This document shows, piece by piece, positions 26,774 through 35,180 of a DNA stretch of 64,000 bases (position 1 is its first letter; every line of letters starts with the position of its first letter). The notes under the pieces are model-generated. The model saw nothing but the letters and a program-made list of their open reading frames with translations. It was not told where the DNA came from and ran no database searches. The position numbers and the translations under genes are program-made. Location of the stretch: assembly GCF_902460845.1 (NCBI RefSeq), contig NZ_CABPVS010000004.1, forward strand, positions 62,001-126,000. The letters run 5' to 3'. The stretch is from Campylobacter concisus (GTDB lineage Bacteria; Campylobacterota; Campylobacteria; Campylobacterales; Campylobacteraceae).

Positions 26774-27418
26774 ATGCAAACACTTGATATTTTAGCCATT
26801 TGCATGATCGTAACTTCGCTTGCGGTTTTTGGTCTTAGAAATTTAAAGCTATCTATCATCGCTTATGCGGTTGAGACATTGCTTTTAGTTAGCATATTTT
26901 TCTTATTATCTGAAAAATTTAATGCCGAACAGCTCACAACTTGGGCGATCGTTGCGTTCTTTACCAAAGTTATTTTTGTACCAGCTATCTTATTCTGGCT
27001 TGTTAAAAAGCTAGGTGTAGTTAGCGAAGATGAGCCAGTTGGTGGATTTTTTGTAAGCCCTGTTATCGCTATGGGATTTTCTCTAGCTCTTTCAATGAGT
27101 ATCCACCCTATATTTTTAAAATTCTCTCTTATCAAAGAAGAGATCATGCTAATAGCTGCTGGAACAGTCTTTATGATGGGAATTTTTGGCTTCATGCTAA
27201 GAAACTCATTTATAAAACAAATTCTAGCTTACTGCTTATTTGAAAACGGTATCCACCTAAGCCTTGCTCTAATGGCTTATAACTCACATGAGTTAGTCGA
27301 ACTTGGAATTTTAACAGATGCGATATTTGCCGTTATCATCATGAGCATTTTAGCGATTAGATTTTATAAAGCTTATGATAGTTTAGATACTTCTAAAGCT
27401 TCAAATTTAAGGGGTTAG
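26774..27418 (+). CDS. hyfE: Hydrogenase-4 membrane subunit HyfE (NuoK-like)
   Basis: A 214-residue membrane protein with about six helices. Its C-terminal half resembles NuoK/MrpC (FENGIHLSLALMAYN, with a buried glutamate), and the overall length agrees with E. coli HyfE. HyfE is specific to Hyd-4-type complexes and absent from Hyd-3, so its presence classifies this operon. It is followed directly by hyfF, with no hyfD in between. Confidence 0.9.
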   Translation: MQTLDILAICMIVTSLAVFGLRNLKLSIIAYAVETLLLVSIFFLLSEKFNAEQLTTWAIVAFFTKVIFVPAILFWLVKKLGVVSEDEPVGGFFVSPVIAMGFSLALSMSIHPIFLKFSLIKEEIMLIAAGTVFMMGIFGFMLRNSFIKQILAYCLFENGIHLSLALMAYNSHELVELGILTDAIFAVIIMSILAIRFYKAYDSLDTSKASNLRG

Positions 27419-27420
27419 AG

Positions 27421-28902
27421 ATGGATAGTTTAGCTTTAATACTTATCTTACCGCTCCTTGGTGCTTTGGTCTTGTTTTTGAGTCCTAAAAATTATGCGGT
27501 ATTAAGCGGACTTCACGTTTTGTTTTCTGCTGCGACATCAGTGGCTTTACTTAACAATGTTCTTAAAGTCTTAAGTAGCGGAACTTTTTATAGTTTTGAT
27601 AAATTTTTGTTTTTAGATAGCTTAGGCTGTGTTTTCTTGGTGCTTATCGCTGTAACTGGATTTATAGTAAATTTCTACTCTATCCACTACATGAGATGGG
27701 AGCTTGAAGATGGACACATCCACTTAAGCGATCTTAAAAAATACTACGCACTAAGCCATGTGTTTATCTTTACAATGACTTTAAGCGTTATTTGCAACAA
27801 CGTTGCGTTTATGTGGGCTGCTATTGAGGCTACAACACTAGCTTCTGTGTTTCTTGTCGCTATCCACAAAGATCAAAAATCAACAGAAAGTGGCTATAAA
27901 TACATCGTTCTTTGCTCAATCGGTCTAGCATTTGCACTTTATGCGACTGTTCTTTTATATTCAGCCACATTTAGCACTCTAGGAGATGGCGAAGCTTCTA
28001 TGCTATTTTCAAGCATAATGGCAAACGCTAAAAATTTAAACCCAGATGCAGCAAAACTTATCTTTGTATTTGCTCTAATTGGTTTTGGCACAAAAGCTGG
28101 TCTCGCGCCAACTCACACTTGGCTACCAGACGTTCACGCTGAAGGTCCAGCACCTATCTCAGCTTTGCTTTCAGGTGTACTTTTAAAATGTGCGATGCTA
28201 GCACTTTTGAGATACTATGCTATCACAGCTCAAGCTGTTGGATTTAGCTTTGTTGAGGGCATAATGATCGTTTCAGGAACTATCACTCTTTTTGTAGCGG
28301 GATTTTTCCTAATCAGACAACACAATGTAAAAAGAATGTTTGCGTACCACTCAATTGTTCATATGGGTGTTATCGCATTTGCACTTGGTGTTGGCGGTAA
28401 ATTTGGTCTATTTGCAGCGATATTTCACTGCTTGGCTCACAGCTTTACTAAAGCTCTTGCGTTTTGCTCAACCGGCAACATAGCAAGAATTTATGGCCAC
28501 AAAGATATGAGCAAGATGGGCGGCATGGTTAAGATCGCACCGATCACCACTATAATGTTTGGCGCGGCTGTTTGCTCACTAGTTGGTGTTCCAGCATTTG
28601 CTATATTTGTTAGCGAATATAACGTCTTTGTAGGAGCTATCACAAGTGGTCAATACATCGCAGTTGCGCTATTTGCTATTGCACTTGCAGTTATTTTCAT
28701 AGCTGACTTTGCACACTTTAACATGGCAAGCTTTGGCGAGCCAAAAGGTGTGGTTGTTCATAATAAAGAGATGAGTTTGTTAGAGAATTTACCTCTTATA
28801 GCACTTTGTGCCCTTATCATAATCTTTGGCGTATGGCACGTAGATAGCTTTTATACGCTAGTAGATAACGGTGTTAATATAATGATGGGAGCTTTAAAAT
28901 GA
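27421..28902 (+). CDS. hyfF: Hydrogenase-4 antiporter-like membrane subunit HyfF
   Basis: A 493-residue NuoL/M/N-family protein with about 14 helices. GTKAGLAPTHTWLPDVHAEG and PAPISALLSGVLLKC mark the antiporter core, with the acidic helix MWAAIEATTLASVFLVA upstream. Its helical C-terminus contains an ADFAHFNMASFGEP segment shared with HyfF proteins. It is the second antiporter-like subunit of the complex. Its stop overlaps the hyfG start by four bases. Confidence 0.92.
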   Translation: MDSLALILILPLLGALVLFLSPKNYAVLSGLHVLFSAATSVALLNNVLKVLSSGTFYSFDKFLFLDSLGCVFLVLIAVTGFIVNFYSIHYMRWELEDGHIHLSDLKKYYALSHVFIFTMTLSVICNNVAFMWAAIEATTLASVFLVAIHKDQKSTESGYKYIVLCSIGLAFALYATVLLYSATFSTLGDGEASMLFSSIMANAKNLNPDAAKLIFVFALIGFGTKAGLAPTHTWLPDVHAEGPAPISALLSGVLLKCAMLALLRYYAITAQAVGFSFVEGIMIVSGTITLFVAGFFLIRQHNVKRMFAYHSIVHMGVIAFALGVGGKFGLFAAIFHCLAHSFTKALAFCSTGNIARIYGHKDMSKMGGMVKIAPITTIMFGAAVCSLVGVPAFAIFVSEYNVFVGAITSGQYIAVALFAIALAVIFIADFAHFNMASFGEPKGVVVHNKEMSLLENLPLIALCALIIIFGVWHVDSFYTLVDNGVNIMMGALK

Positions 28903-30635
28903 GAGGCGATAAATTTATAGAAATCCTAAAAACCAAGGTAAAAATTTTAGAAGTAACTCGTCAAGCAGACGATCAAATCACAGTTTTGGTTGATAGAAAC
29001 GATCTTCCACTAGCTGTTAAAACGCTTTATTATGATATTGGCGGCTTCATAAGCACGATGATACCAAATGACGAGCGCCAGATAAATGGCAGTTTTGCGC
29101 TTTATTATGCTCTTTCAATGGAAGGTAGCAAGATGACTGAAGCGGATGATTTTGCAGCTGAGGATAAGTGCTTTATCACTGTTAAAACGCTTATCCCAGG
29201 AAGCGATCCGACATTCCCATCAGTTACTCCGCTAGTGCCAGCTTGTGTTTGGTATGAAAGAGAAGCTTATGATATGTTTGGCCTTGTGGCTGAAGGTTTG
29301 CCTGATAAAAGGCGTCTAGTTTTAAGTGATGACTGGCCAGACGGACTTCATCCACTTAGAAAAGATGCGATGGATTATCGCTACCGCCCTGATCCAGTTG
29401 ATCATAGAGATGAGCCTGATTCTGAGTTTTTGTTTCCAACAGGTGATGCAGTAGTTGATGTGCCACTTGGACCACTACATATTACTTCAGATGAGCCAGG
29501 TCACTTTAGACTTTTCTGTGACGGCGATGAGATCATCGACGCTGACTACCGCCTCTTTTATCAACACCGCGGTATGGAAAAGCTAGCTGAAAATAGAATG
29601 AACTATGATCAAATGGGCTATCTTGCAGAGAGAGTTTGTGGAATTTGTGGTTATGCTCACGCTATTGCGTGTATCGAAGCAGCAGAAAAAGCTATCAAGC
29701 TTGAAATTCCACTAAGAGCTCAAGCTATACGTGTCATCTGTCTTGAGATCGAGCGTCTTCACAGCCACCTTTTAAATATCGGTCTAGCTTGTGAGGTTAC
29801 TGGTAACTACAACGCTTTCATGCACATCTTTAGGGTTCGTGAGTACTCTATGGAGCTAGCTCAGCTAGTAACTGGCGGACGTAAAACATACGGTAACGTC
29901 GTTATGGGTGGTTTAAGACGTGATATGACAAATCAAGAGATTAAAAAAGGCATCGAGATCATAAATAAACTTGACGTTCAAATTTCAGAAATTTGGGATG
30001 CAGTTATGGAGGATAAACGCCAAATCGGACGCTGGAAAGGTGTGGGCATCCTAGATCGCCAAATCGCACGTGACTTTAGCCCAGTTGGTCCAAATATGAG
30101 AGGCTCTGGCTTTAAACGCGATAACCGCTACGATCACCCATATGACTTCTTTAAACAGATAGAATTTGAAGTAGCAGTTGAGCATGGTTGCGACGTTTTT
30201 GCTCGCGAGATGGTTAGATATAAAGAGCTAAAAAGCTCTATCCACATCATCCGCCAATGCTTTGAGATGATGCCTCAAACACCTATCATGATCGATCCTG
30301 TGACTATGATCAAACCTGAAAATTTTGCACTTGGTCATGATGAAGCACCACGTGGCGAAAATGTTCACTGGATCATGCAAGGCAGCGCTCAAAAAGTATA
30401 TCGCTGGAGATGCAGGGCAGCAACATATAACAACTGGCCAAGCCTAAGGTATCAATTCAGAGGCAACAACATAAGTGATGCTGCACTTATCGTTTGCTCA
30501 CTTGACCCTTGCTACTCATGCACCGAGCGTGTTACATTAGTCGATGTAAGGACTAAAAAGAGCAAAATTTTAACAGAGAAAGACCTTAAAAAATTCTGTC
30601 AAGATGGCGGGGTTAGTAAGAAGGATTTAAGATGA
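28899..30635 (+). CDS. hyfG: Hydrogenase-4 large (NiFe) subunit HyfG
   Basis: A 578-residue fusion of a NuoC-like N-terminal domain (about 1-180) and a NuoD/NiFe large-subunit domain. The Ni ligands are intact: R245-V-C247-G-I-C250 and D536-P-C538-Y-S-C541. About 33 residues follow the last cysteine motif; E. coli HycE has a comparable tail removed after an arginine by HycI, so processing by the hycI product encoded downstream is expected. This is the H2-evolving catalytic subunit facing the cytoplasm. It overlaps both neighbours by four bases. Confidence 0.95.
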   Translation: MRGDKFIEILKTKVKILEVTRQADDQITVLVDRNDLPLAVKTLYYDIGGFISTMIPNDERQINGSFALYYALSMEGSKMTEADDFAAEDKCFITVKTLIPGSDPTFPSVTPLVPACVWYEREAYDMFGLVAEGLPDKRRLVLSDDWPDGLHPLRKDAMDYRYRPDPVDHRDEPDSEFLFPTGDAVVDVPLGPLHITSDEPGHFRLFCDGDEIIDADYRLFYQHRGMEKLAENRMNYDQMGYLAERVCGICGYAHAIACIEAAEKAIKLEIPLRAQAIRVICLEIERLHSHLLNIGLACEVTGNYNAFMHIFRVREYSMELAQLVTGGRKTYGNVVMGGLRRDMTNQEIKKGIEIINKLDVQISEIWDAVMEDKRQIGRWKGVGILDRQIARDFSPVGPNMRGSGFKRDNRYDHPYDFFKQIEFEVAVEHGCDVFAREMVRYKELKSSIHIIRQCFEMMPQTPIMIDPVTMIKPENFALGHDEAPRGENVHWIMQGSAQKVYRWRCRAATYNNWPSLRYQFRGNNISDAALIVCSLDPCYSCTERVTLVDVRTKKSKILTEKDLKKFCQDGGVSKKDLR

Positions 30636-31171
30636 TGAAGTTATTTGACATCACAGAAAAATATGGAAAGGCGACATACGCCTATCCATTTGAGCCATAT
30701 ATTGTTCCTGAAAATTTCCGTGGTCAGCCAAACTATACATACGATCTTTGCATAGGTTGTGCAGCTTGCGGTATCGCTTGCCCTAGCAACGCGATAGAAC
30801 TTAAGATGAACGAGGAGCAAACAAAGCTTGTTTGGGAATTTGACTGCGGGCGCTGCATATTTTGCGGACGCTGCGATGAGGTTTGCCCAACTGGAGCCGT
30901 AAGACTTAGCGATAGCTTTGAGCTTGCGGTTAAATTTGACAAGAGCGCTCTTATACAAAGGGGCGAGCTTGAGATGCAAACTTGCAAATGCTGTGGCAAG
31001 CCATTTACACCAAAAAGGCTTATAAATTTCACACTTGAAAAGCTTGGCACTGCAAATTTACTCCCAGGCAGACTTGAAGAGGCAAAAGACTACCTTTATA
31101 TCTGCCCAGAGTGCAAGAAAAATCAATCTGCTGAGAGGCTAACAAAAGGCATTGAGGAGGCTATAAAATGA
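30632..31171 (+). CDS. hyfH: Hydrogenase-4 ferredoxin subunit HyfH (NuoI-like)
   Basis: A 179-residue protein with two [4Fe-4S] motifs, CIGCAACGIACP and CGRCIFCGRCDEVCP, as in HycF/HyfH/NuoI. The C-terminal third has two further CxxC pairs (CKCCGKPF and CPECKK), a zinc-ribbon-like tail also known in HycF. It would pass electrons from HyfA to HyfI. It is joined to hyfG and hyfI by ATGA overlaps. Confidence 0.93.
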   Translation: MMKLFDITEKYGKATYAYPFEPYIVPENFRGQPNYTYDLCIGCAACGIACPSNAIELKMNEEQTKLVWEFDCGRCIFCGRCDEVCPTGAVRLSDSFELAVKFDKSALIQRGELEMQTCKCCGKPFTPKRLINFTLEKLGTANLLPGRLEEAKDYLYICPECKKNQSAERLTKGIEEAIK

Positions 31172-31992
31172 GTCTATATCAAGTCCCAGAGGACATAAAA
31201 ACAGCAAATGATCTAACTGCAAAGCTAGAGCATCTAAAAAATATCAAAAGAAGCTTTAGCGTTTATAGGATCGACTGCGGAAGCTGTAACGGCTGTGAGA
31301 TAGAAATTTTTGCAGCTATTACGCCGATGTGGGACCCTGAGCGTTTTGGTTTCAAGCTTGTAGCAAACCCAAGACACGCTGATATTTTGCTTTGTACTGG
31401 TCCTGTAACAAGACAGATGTATTATCCGCTTCTTCGTGCCTATGAGGCGACTCCAGATCCTAAGATCGTAGTTGCTCTTGGTGCATGCGGAAGTAGTGGC
31501 GGAATTTTCCACGACGCTTATAGTGTTTGGGGTGGCATCGATAAGATAATCCCAGTCGATGTCTATATCCCAGGCTGTCCTCCACACCCAGCAAGCATTA
31601 TTTACGGTCTTGGCATGGCTCTTGGTATCATCGATCAAAAACTTCATAAAAAAAGCTATGAAAAAGATAACACATTGCCACCTTTGGTTGAGAAGTCAGT
31701 CATAGGCGACATCTTGTTTGAGCGTGATTTGCAAGCTGAAAGCAGAAGGCTAATGAGCTATATTTTTGGTAGAATCCTTTTTGAAAAATATATGAATGCT
31801 ATCAAATGTTCAAAAGATGTCCATGACCCAAGCATTTCAAGAGAGGCTGTGCTTACAGCTATCAAAAAAGAGGAAGATCCTAGATATGCCGAGTGCATGG
31901 GGCTTTTGCATAATGATGTCTATCTAAAATATGCAAAAGCTGATAAAAGCTTTGCGATAGACGTTGATAGCGAGGTTTGGAGTAAGAGATGA
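31168..31992 (+). CDS. hyfI: Hydrogenase-4 small subunit HyfI (NuoB-like)
   Basis: A 274-residue small subunit carrying the proximal [4Fe-4S] cluster. Ligand motifs are D36-C37-G-S-C40-N-G-C43-E, LGAC107GSSGG and IPGC137PPHP. It pairs with HyfG in the catalytic module. The first ~165 residues are the NuoB-like core; the last ~110 form a charged extension found in the HycG/HyfI branch. Coupled by four-base overlaps on both sides. Confidence 0.94.
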   Translation: MSLYQVPEDIKTANDLTAKLEHLKNIKRSFSVYRIDCGSCNGCEIEIFAAITPMWDPERFGFKLVANPRHADILLCTGPVTRQMYYPLLRAYEATPDPKIVVALGACGSSGGIFHDAYSVWGGIDKIIPVDVYIPGCPPHPASIIYGLGMALGIIDQKLHKKSYEKDNTLPPLVEKSVIGDILFERDLQAESRRLMSYIFGRILFEKYMNAIKCSKDVHDPSISREAVLTAIKKEEDPRYAECMGLLHNDVYLKYAKADKSFAIDVDSEVWSKR

Positions 31993-32333
31993 TACAAGTT
32001 TATAAGCTTACAAAAAGGCATATGGACGACAACGACAAGCTTCCACGCGAGCTAAAGGAGATAAAAATTTTCTCCACTTGCGTGGGACATGGCGTTGGCA
32101 CGATTGATTTTAGCGAGAAAATTTTAGAGCTAAGCGATGAGGAATTTGACGAGATGATCAAAAACTCAGGCGAATACGTGAAATTTAAGATCGGAAATTT
32201 AAGCAAATATTTTGAAGTTGAAATTTTTGCCGAGCATATCGCTAAACTCTTGCCACAGCTTTGTGAGTGTAAGCTTAAAGAAATTTTGGCAAATTTAAAA
32301 GAGGGATATATCGTGCTTAGGAAGGACTTTTGA
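31989..32333 (+). CDS. HycH/HyfJ-like hydrogenase assembly protein
   Basis: A 114-residue soluble protein of the HycH family, which in E. coli helps mature the large subunit before proteolysis. It has the VGHGVGTIDFSEKILELSD region typical of the family. It sits where hyfJ/hycH lies in enterobacterial operons, between the small subunit and the protease. The role is inferred from family and position. Confidence 0.82.
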   Translation: MIQVYKLTKRHMDDNDKLPRELKEIKIFSTCVGHGVGTIDFSEKILELSDEEFDEMIKNSGEYVKFKIGNLSKYFEVEIFAEHIAKLLPQLCECKLKEILANLKEGYIVLRKDF

Positions 32334-32779
32334 TGAAAAAGGCCATCCTTTGCATCGGTAATCCTATGCGTGGCGATGATGATGTGGGTAATGAAGTAGG
32401 CCGCATCGTGGAGCACGAGCTAAAAGAGTGGAAAGTCTTTTTTGGGCAAGATGTGCCTGAGAATGAATTTTCAGCCATTAGAGAATTTGCGCCTGATATC
32501 TTGATAGTGGTTGATGCGATGAGTGGCTTTGATGAGGATAAGATAGAGTTTTTTGACCTAAGTGACGATAGAGACTACATCTACTCAACTCACAATCTAC
32601 CAACTCCAGTACTTTTAAGCTATTTGCGAAAAATTTGCCCAAAGACGCTTTTTCTTGGCATTAGCGTCTTGCTCGAAAATGTCTTAAATTTTGAAGAAGG
32701 ACTAAGCGAGCAGGCTAAAAAAAGTGCCAGAAAAGCATTTTTAAGAATTGTAGAGATTGATAAAAATTTAGTTGGTTAA
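32333..32779 (+). CDS. hycI: Hydrogenase maturation protease HycI
   Basis: A 148-residue endopeptidase of the HybD/HycI family that clips the C-terminus of the nickel-loaded large subunit. The first motif is GNPMRGDDDVG (D15/D16), the second VVDAMSG (D61) and the histidine lies in YSTHNLP (H87), close to the Ni-sensing D16/D62/H90 set of E. coli HycI. The ATG at 32333 has AGGAAGGA upstream and shares one base with the preceding TGA; a TTG three bases earlier is in frame but not needed. Target: HyfG. Confidence 0.93.
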   Translation: MKKAILCIGNPMRGDDDVGNEVGRIVEHELKEWKVFFGQDVPENEFSAIREFAPDILIVVDAMSGFDEDKIEFFDLSDDRDYIYSTHNLPTPVLLSYLRKICPKTLFLGISVLLENVLNFEEGLSEQAKKSARKAFLRIVEIDKNLVG

Positions 32780-32942
32780 ATTTAGCAAATGGCTAATTTT
32801 AATCTTTTTGGTTGCTAAAGGCAAAATTTTGCTTTTAATCGCAAGCAGCGATTTGACTTTAGTGATTTTGCAAAGTGTTAAACTTTGGTCGCAAAGATGA
32901 GCTTGGCTCATGTGCGAGATTGAAAATAAAAAGGAGAATGTG

Positions 32943-33809
32943 ATGTTAAATCCGGCAGAAACCGCTCAAGCGGTCTCAAGCTCTATGGAGCATAAGGCTC
33001 ATATGCCGCTTACTAGTATTATTTTTCTTGCTATCATGGCTGGAGCTGCTATTGCTATGGGTGATATTTTCTGGGCTCACTCGACAGTTGGCATGGCTGA
33101 AAATCAGTCTATTGGACTTTCAAATTTTATCGGCGGTATCACATTTAGCTGTGGTCTTATGATGGTTGTCTTTTATGGTGGACATCTTTTTACAAGCTCA
33201 GTTTTAAGTGGTGTTAGCGCATATGAAGGAAAGCTAAAACTAGGTAAGACTATCGGATACTGGGCTATCGTTTGGATATTTAACTTCGTTGGCGGCGCAT
33301 TGATCGCTTATATGTACTACTACTCAGGCTTGCCACTAAAGTATGATGGCTACATCTTGCAGCACTTTATACCAGCTGGCATTGGCAAGATCACAGCACC
33401 ATTTCATGAGCTATTTATCCGTGGAATTTTTTGTAACGTCTTTGTTTGTATGTCTATTTGGACTGCGACAAGTGAGAGCAATCTATCTGGTAAATTCTTT
33501 GCCATTATGTGGATGATCGGTGCGTTTGTAGCTTGCTCAATGGAGCACTGCGTGGCAAATATGTTCATCATCACCGAAGCCATCATCTCAAAAGCTCACT
33601 ATATAGCAGCAAATGGCGGAGATATCGCTGCTGCGGCTGCAGCTTTAGGACATGGCATCACGGCTGAAAAGCTAGAAGTGCTAAACTGGGGAAATTTCAT
33701 CGGTAAAAACTTAGTTCCGGTTACACTTGGTAATATCTGCGGCGGGCTTTTCTTTGTTGGTTTAGTTGGCTTTATGGCAAATAAATTCGATATGAAGAAA
33801 AAAGCTTAA
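32943..33809 (+). CDS. Formate/nitrite transporter family channel (FocA/FocB-like)
   Basis: A 288-residue membrane channel of the FNT family with six hydrophobic segments. Family signatures are visible: GGITFSCGLMMVVFYGGHLF (P-loop region, trimmed) and EHCVANMF in the fifth helix, holding the pore histidine. The start at 32943 has AAGGAG at correct spacing; an in-frame ATG at 32910 has none. Position directly after the hydrogenase genes argues for formate rather than nitrite, feeding the formate hydrogenlyase reaction. A hairpin follows the stop. Confidence 0.93.
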   Translation: MLNPAETAQAVSSSMEHKAHMPLTSIIFLAIMAGAAIAMGDIFWAHSTVGMAENQSIGLSNFIGGITFSCGLMMVVFYGGHLFTSSVLSGVSAYEGKLKLGKTIGYWAIVWIFNFVGGALIAYMYYYSGLPLKYDGYILQHFIPAGIGKITAPFHELFIRGIFCNVFVCMSIWTATSESNLSGKFFAIMWMIGAFVACSMEHCVANMFIITEAIISKAHYIAANGGDIAAAAAALGHGITAEKLEVLNWGNFIGKNLVPVTLGNICGGLFFVGLVGFMANKFDMKKKA

Positions 33810-33815
33810 AAATTT

Positions 33816-33841
33816 TAGTCTTTGCTTCTTGGCAAAGACTA
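33816..33841. terminator. Bidirectional terminator between the formate channel and the Crp-type regulator
   Basis: A perfect 10-bp stem (TAGTCTTTGC 33816-33825; complement 33832-33841) with a six-base loop lies seven bases after the channel stop, between convergent genes. A second weak stem GGCTA/TAGCC follows, next to a T-run. Confidence 0.7.
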
Positions 33842-33888
33842 ATCCTCTAAGGCTACTCTTTGCTAGCCATTATAAAAATTTTTGATTT

Positions 33889-34527
33889 TTAGTTTGTGTA
33901 ACTTTCAAGTCTTTCATAATCAATTATTAAAAACTCGTGTGGCGTGATCTTTCTTATGATGTCGTCTTTTATAAGCTCATTAAAAGCAGTTGAAGCGCTT
34001 TGTCGTTTGAGCCCCACAAAGCTTGAGAGCACCTTTAGAGAAAATGGCAAAAATATGTAGTGATATCCATTTTGCTTTAGATCCTGCTCCTTTGCAAGCT
34101 CGATCAAAAAATTTGCAATCCTACCTTTTGCATCTTCAAAAAGTATTGATTTTATGATCTGGCGTTGCACGATCACTGCATTTAACACAGCTTTTAAAAT
34201 TTCATCTGCGACATTTGCATTTGATAAAATTTCACCTATTTTGTTTAAATTTATAGCATAAATTTCAGCATCTTCAAGCGCTTCAAAAGCGCAATTATCA
34301 TCAAGTACGGCGATGTTGCTCGCTTCTAAATGATAAAGGATAAATTCCTCTCCATCTTCAAAAAATGAGAGCTTTGCACAGCCACTTTTTAAGATGATGA
34401 TCTTGATCTCTTCGGTGTAGATTGTGCTTGTTTTTGGTAGCTCTTTGTACTCAAATTTATCAAGCTCATTTTGAGTTAGGATCTTTGTGATTTGTGTTTG
34501 CAAAAGACCTAGACGTGATTTTTTCAT
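33889..34527 (-). CDS. Crp/Fnr-family transcriptional regulator
   Basis: A 212-residue regulator with an N-terminal cyclic-nucleotide-like beta-roll (about 1-115), a dimer helix and a C-terminal winged helix (LSSFVGLKRQSASTAFNELI, recognition helix near residue 175). It lacks the cysteine cluster of oxygen-sensing FNR; only two isolated cysteines are present, so a [4Fe-4S] sensor is unlikely. It converges on the hyf-formate channel operon and might regulate it, but adjacency is the only evidence. GAGAAAAATG context at the start is unremarkable. Confidence 0.88.
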   Translation of the reverse strand: MKKSRLGLLQTQITKILTQNELDKFEYKELPKTSTIYTEEIKIIILKSGCAKLSFFEDGEEFILYHLEASNIAVLDDNCAFEALEDAEIYAINLNKIGEILSNANVADEILKAVLNAVIVQRQIIKSILFEDAKGRIANFLIELAKEQDLKQNGYHYIFLPFSLKVLSSFVGLKRQSASTAFNELIKDDIIRKITPHEFLIIDYERLESYTN

Positions 34528-34675
34528 TTTTCTCCCAAAAAATGTATAGAGCCTGATTTTACTTCACAAAGCATTTAAAGAAGTTGAAAAATATTGCTTT
34601 TAGTTTAAGAATTTCAATAATTTTTAAAAGTAGTATTAATTTTCAAGGAAGGTTGCATAAAATGCAACCAAATTT

Positions 34676-35089
34676 TTAAAAACCATGAAGTTTTTTTAGA
34701 TTTTCATCTATAGGTTTTTTATGTCCATCTTTTGTCACACTGACGTAGGTTGCGATAGCGCTTGTGACATGTATAGTCTCTCTAAAGCCACCGTCATTTA
34801 GCCTCAGCGCAGTCACTTCTATCTGTGTTGTTATAGATGTTTTGCCAACTGCGATGATCTTTGCGTAGCAGCTTAGCACGTCGCCAACAAAGACTGGTTG
34901 TTTAAAGATGATCTCTTTCATAGAAATTGTCACAACGCGTTCGGGAGAAATTTCTCTTGCAGCTTGTGCACCTGCAAGGTCGATCTGACTCATTATCCAG
35001 CCACCAAAAATATTTCCAGCTGAGTTTGTATCTTTTGGTAGCATGACTTGTTTTATGCGTGGCTCACCAAAATCTTTTAAAATATCCAT
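34676..35089 (-). CDS. Acyl-CoA thioesterase, YciA/BACH hotdog family
   Basis: A 137-residue single hotdog-fold protein. The family motif is PKDTNSAGNIFGGWIMSQID (catalytic Asn/Asp and Gly-rich helix), followed by VTISMKEIIFKQPVFVGD and YVSVTKDGHKKP. YciA-type enzymes hydrolyse acyl-CoAs as hexamers in the cytoplasm. The gene is single and divergent from ciaB. Confidence 0.9.
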   Translation of the reverse strand: MDILKDFGEPRIKQVMLPKDTNSAGNIFGGWIMSQIDLAGAQAAREISPERVVTISMKEIIFKQPVFVGDVLSCYAKIIAVGKTSITTQIEVTALRLNDGGFRETIHVTSAIATYVSVTKDGHKKPIDENLKKLHGF

Positions 35090-35180
35090 TTTCTGCCTTT
35101 TAGATGTTAAAATTTTTGGTTGATTGTAGCAAATTTTAATGGCTTTATGCTAAAATCTTGCAACTTCAGGGGATGAAAAA

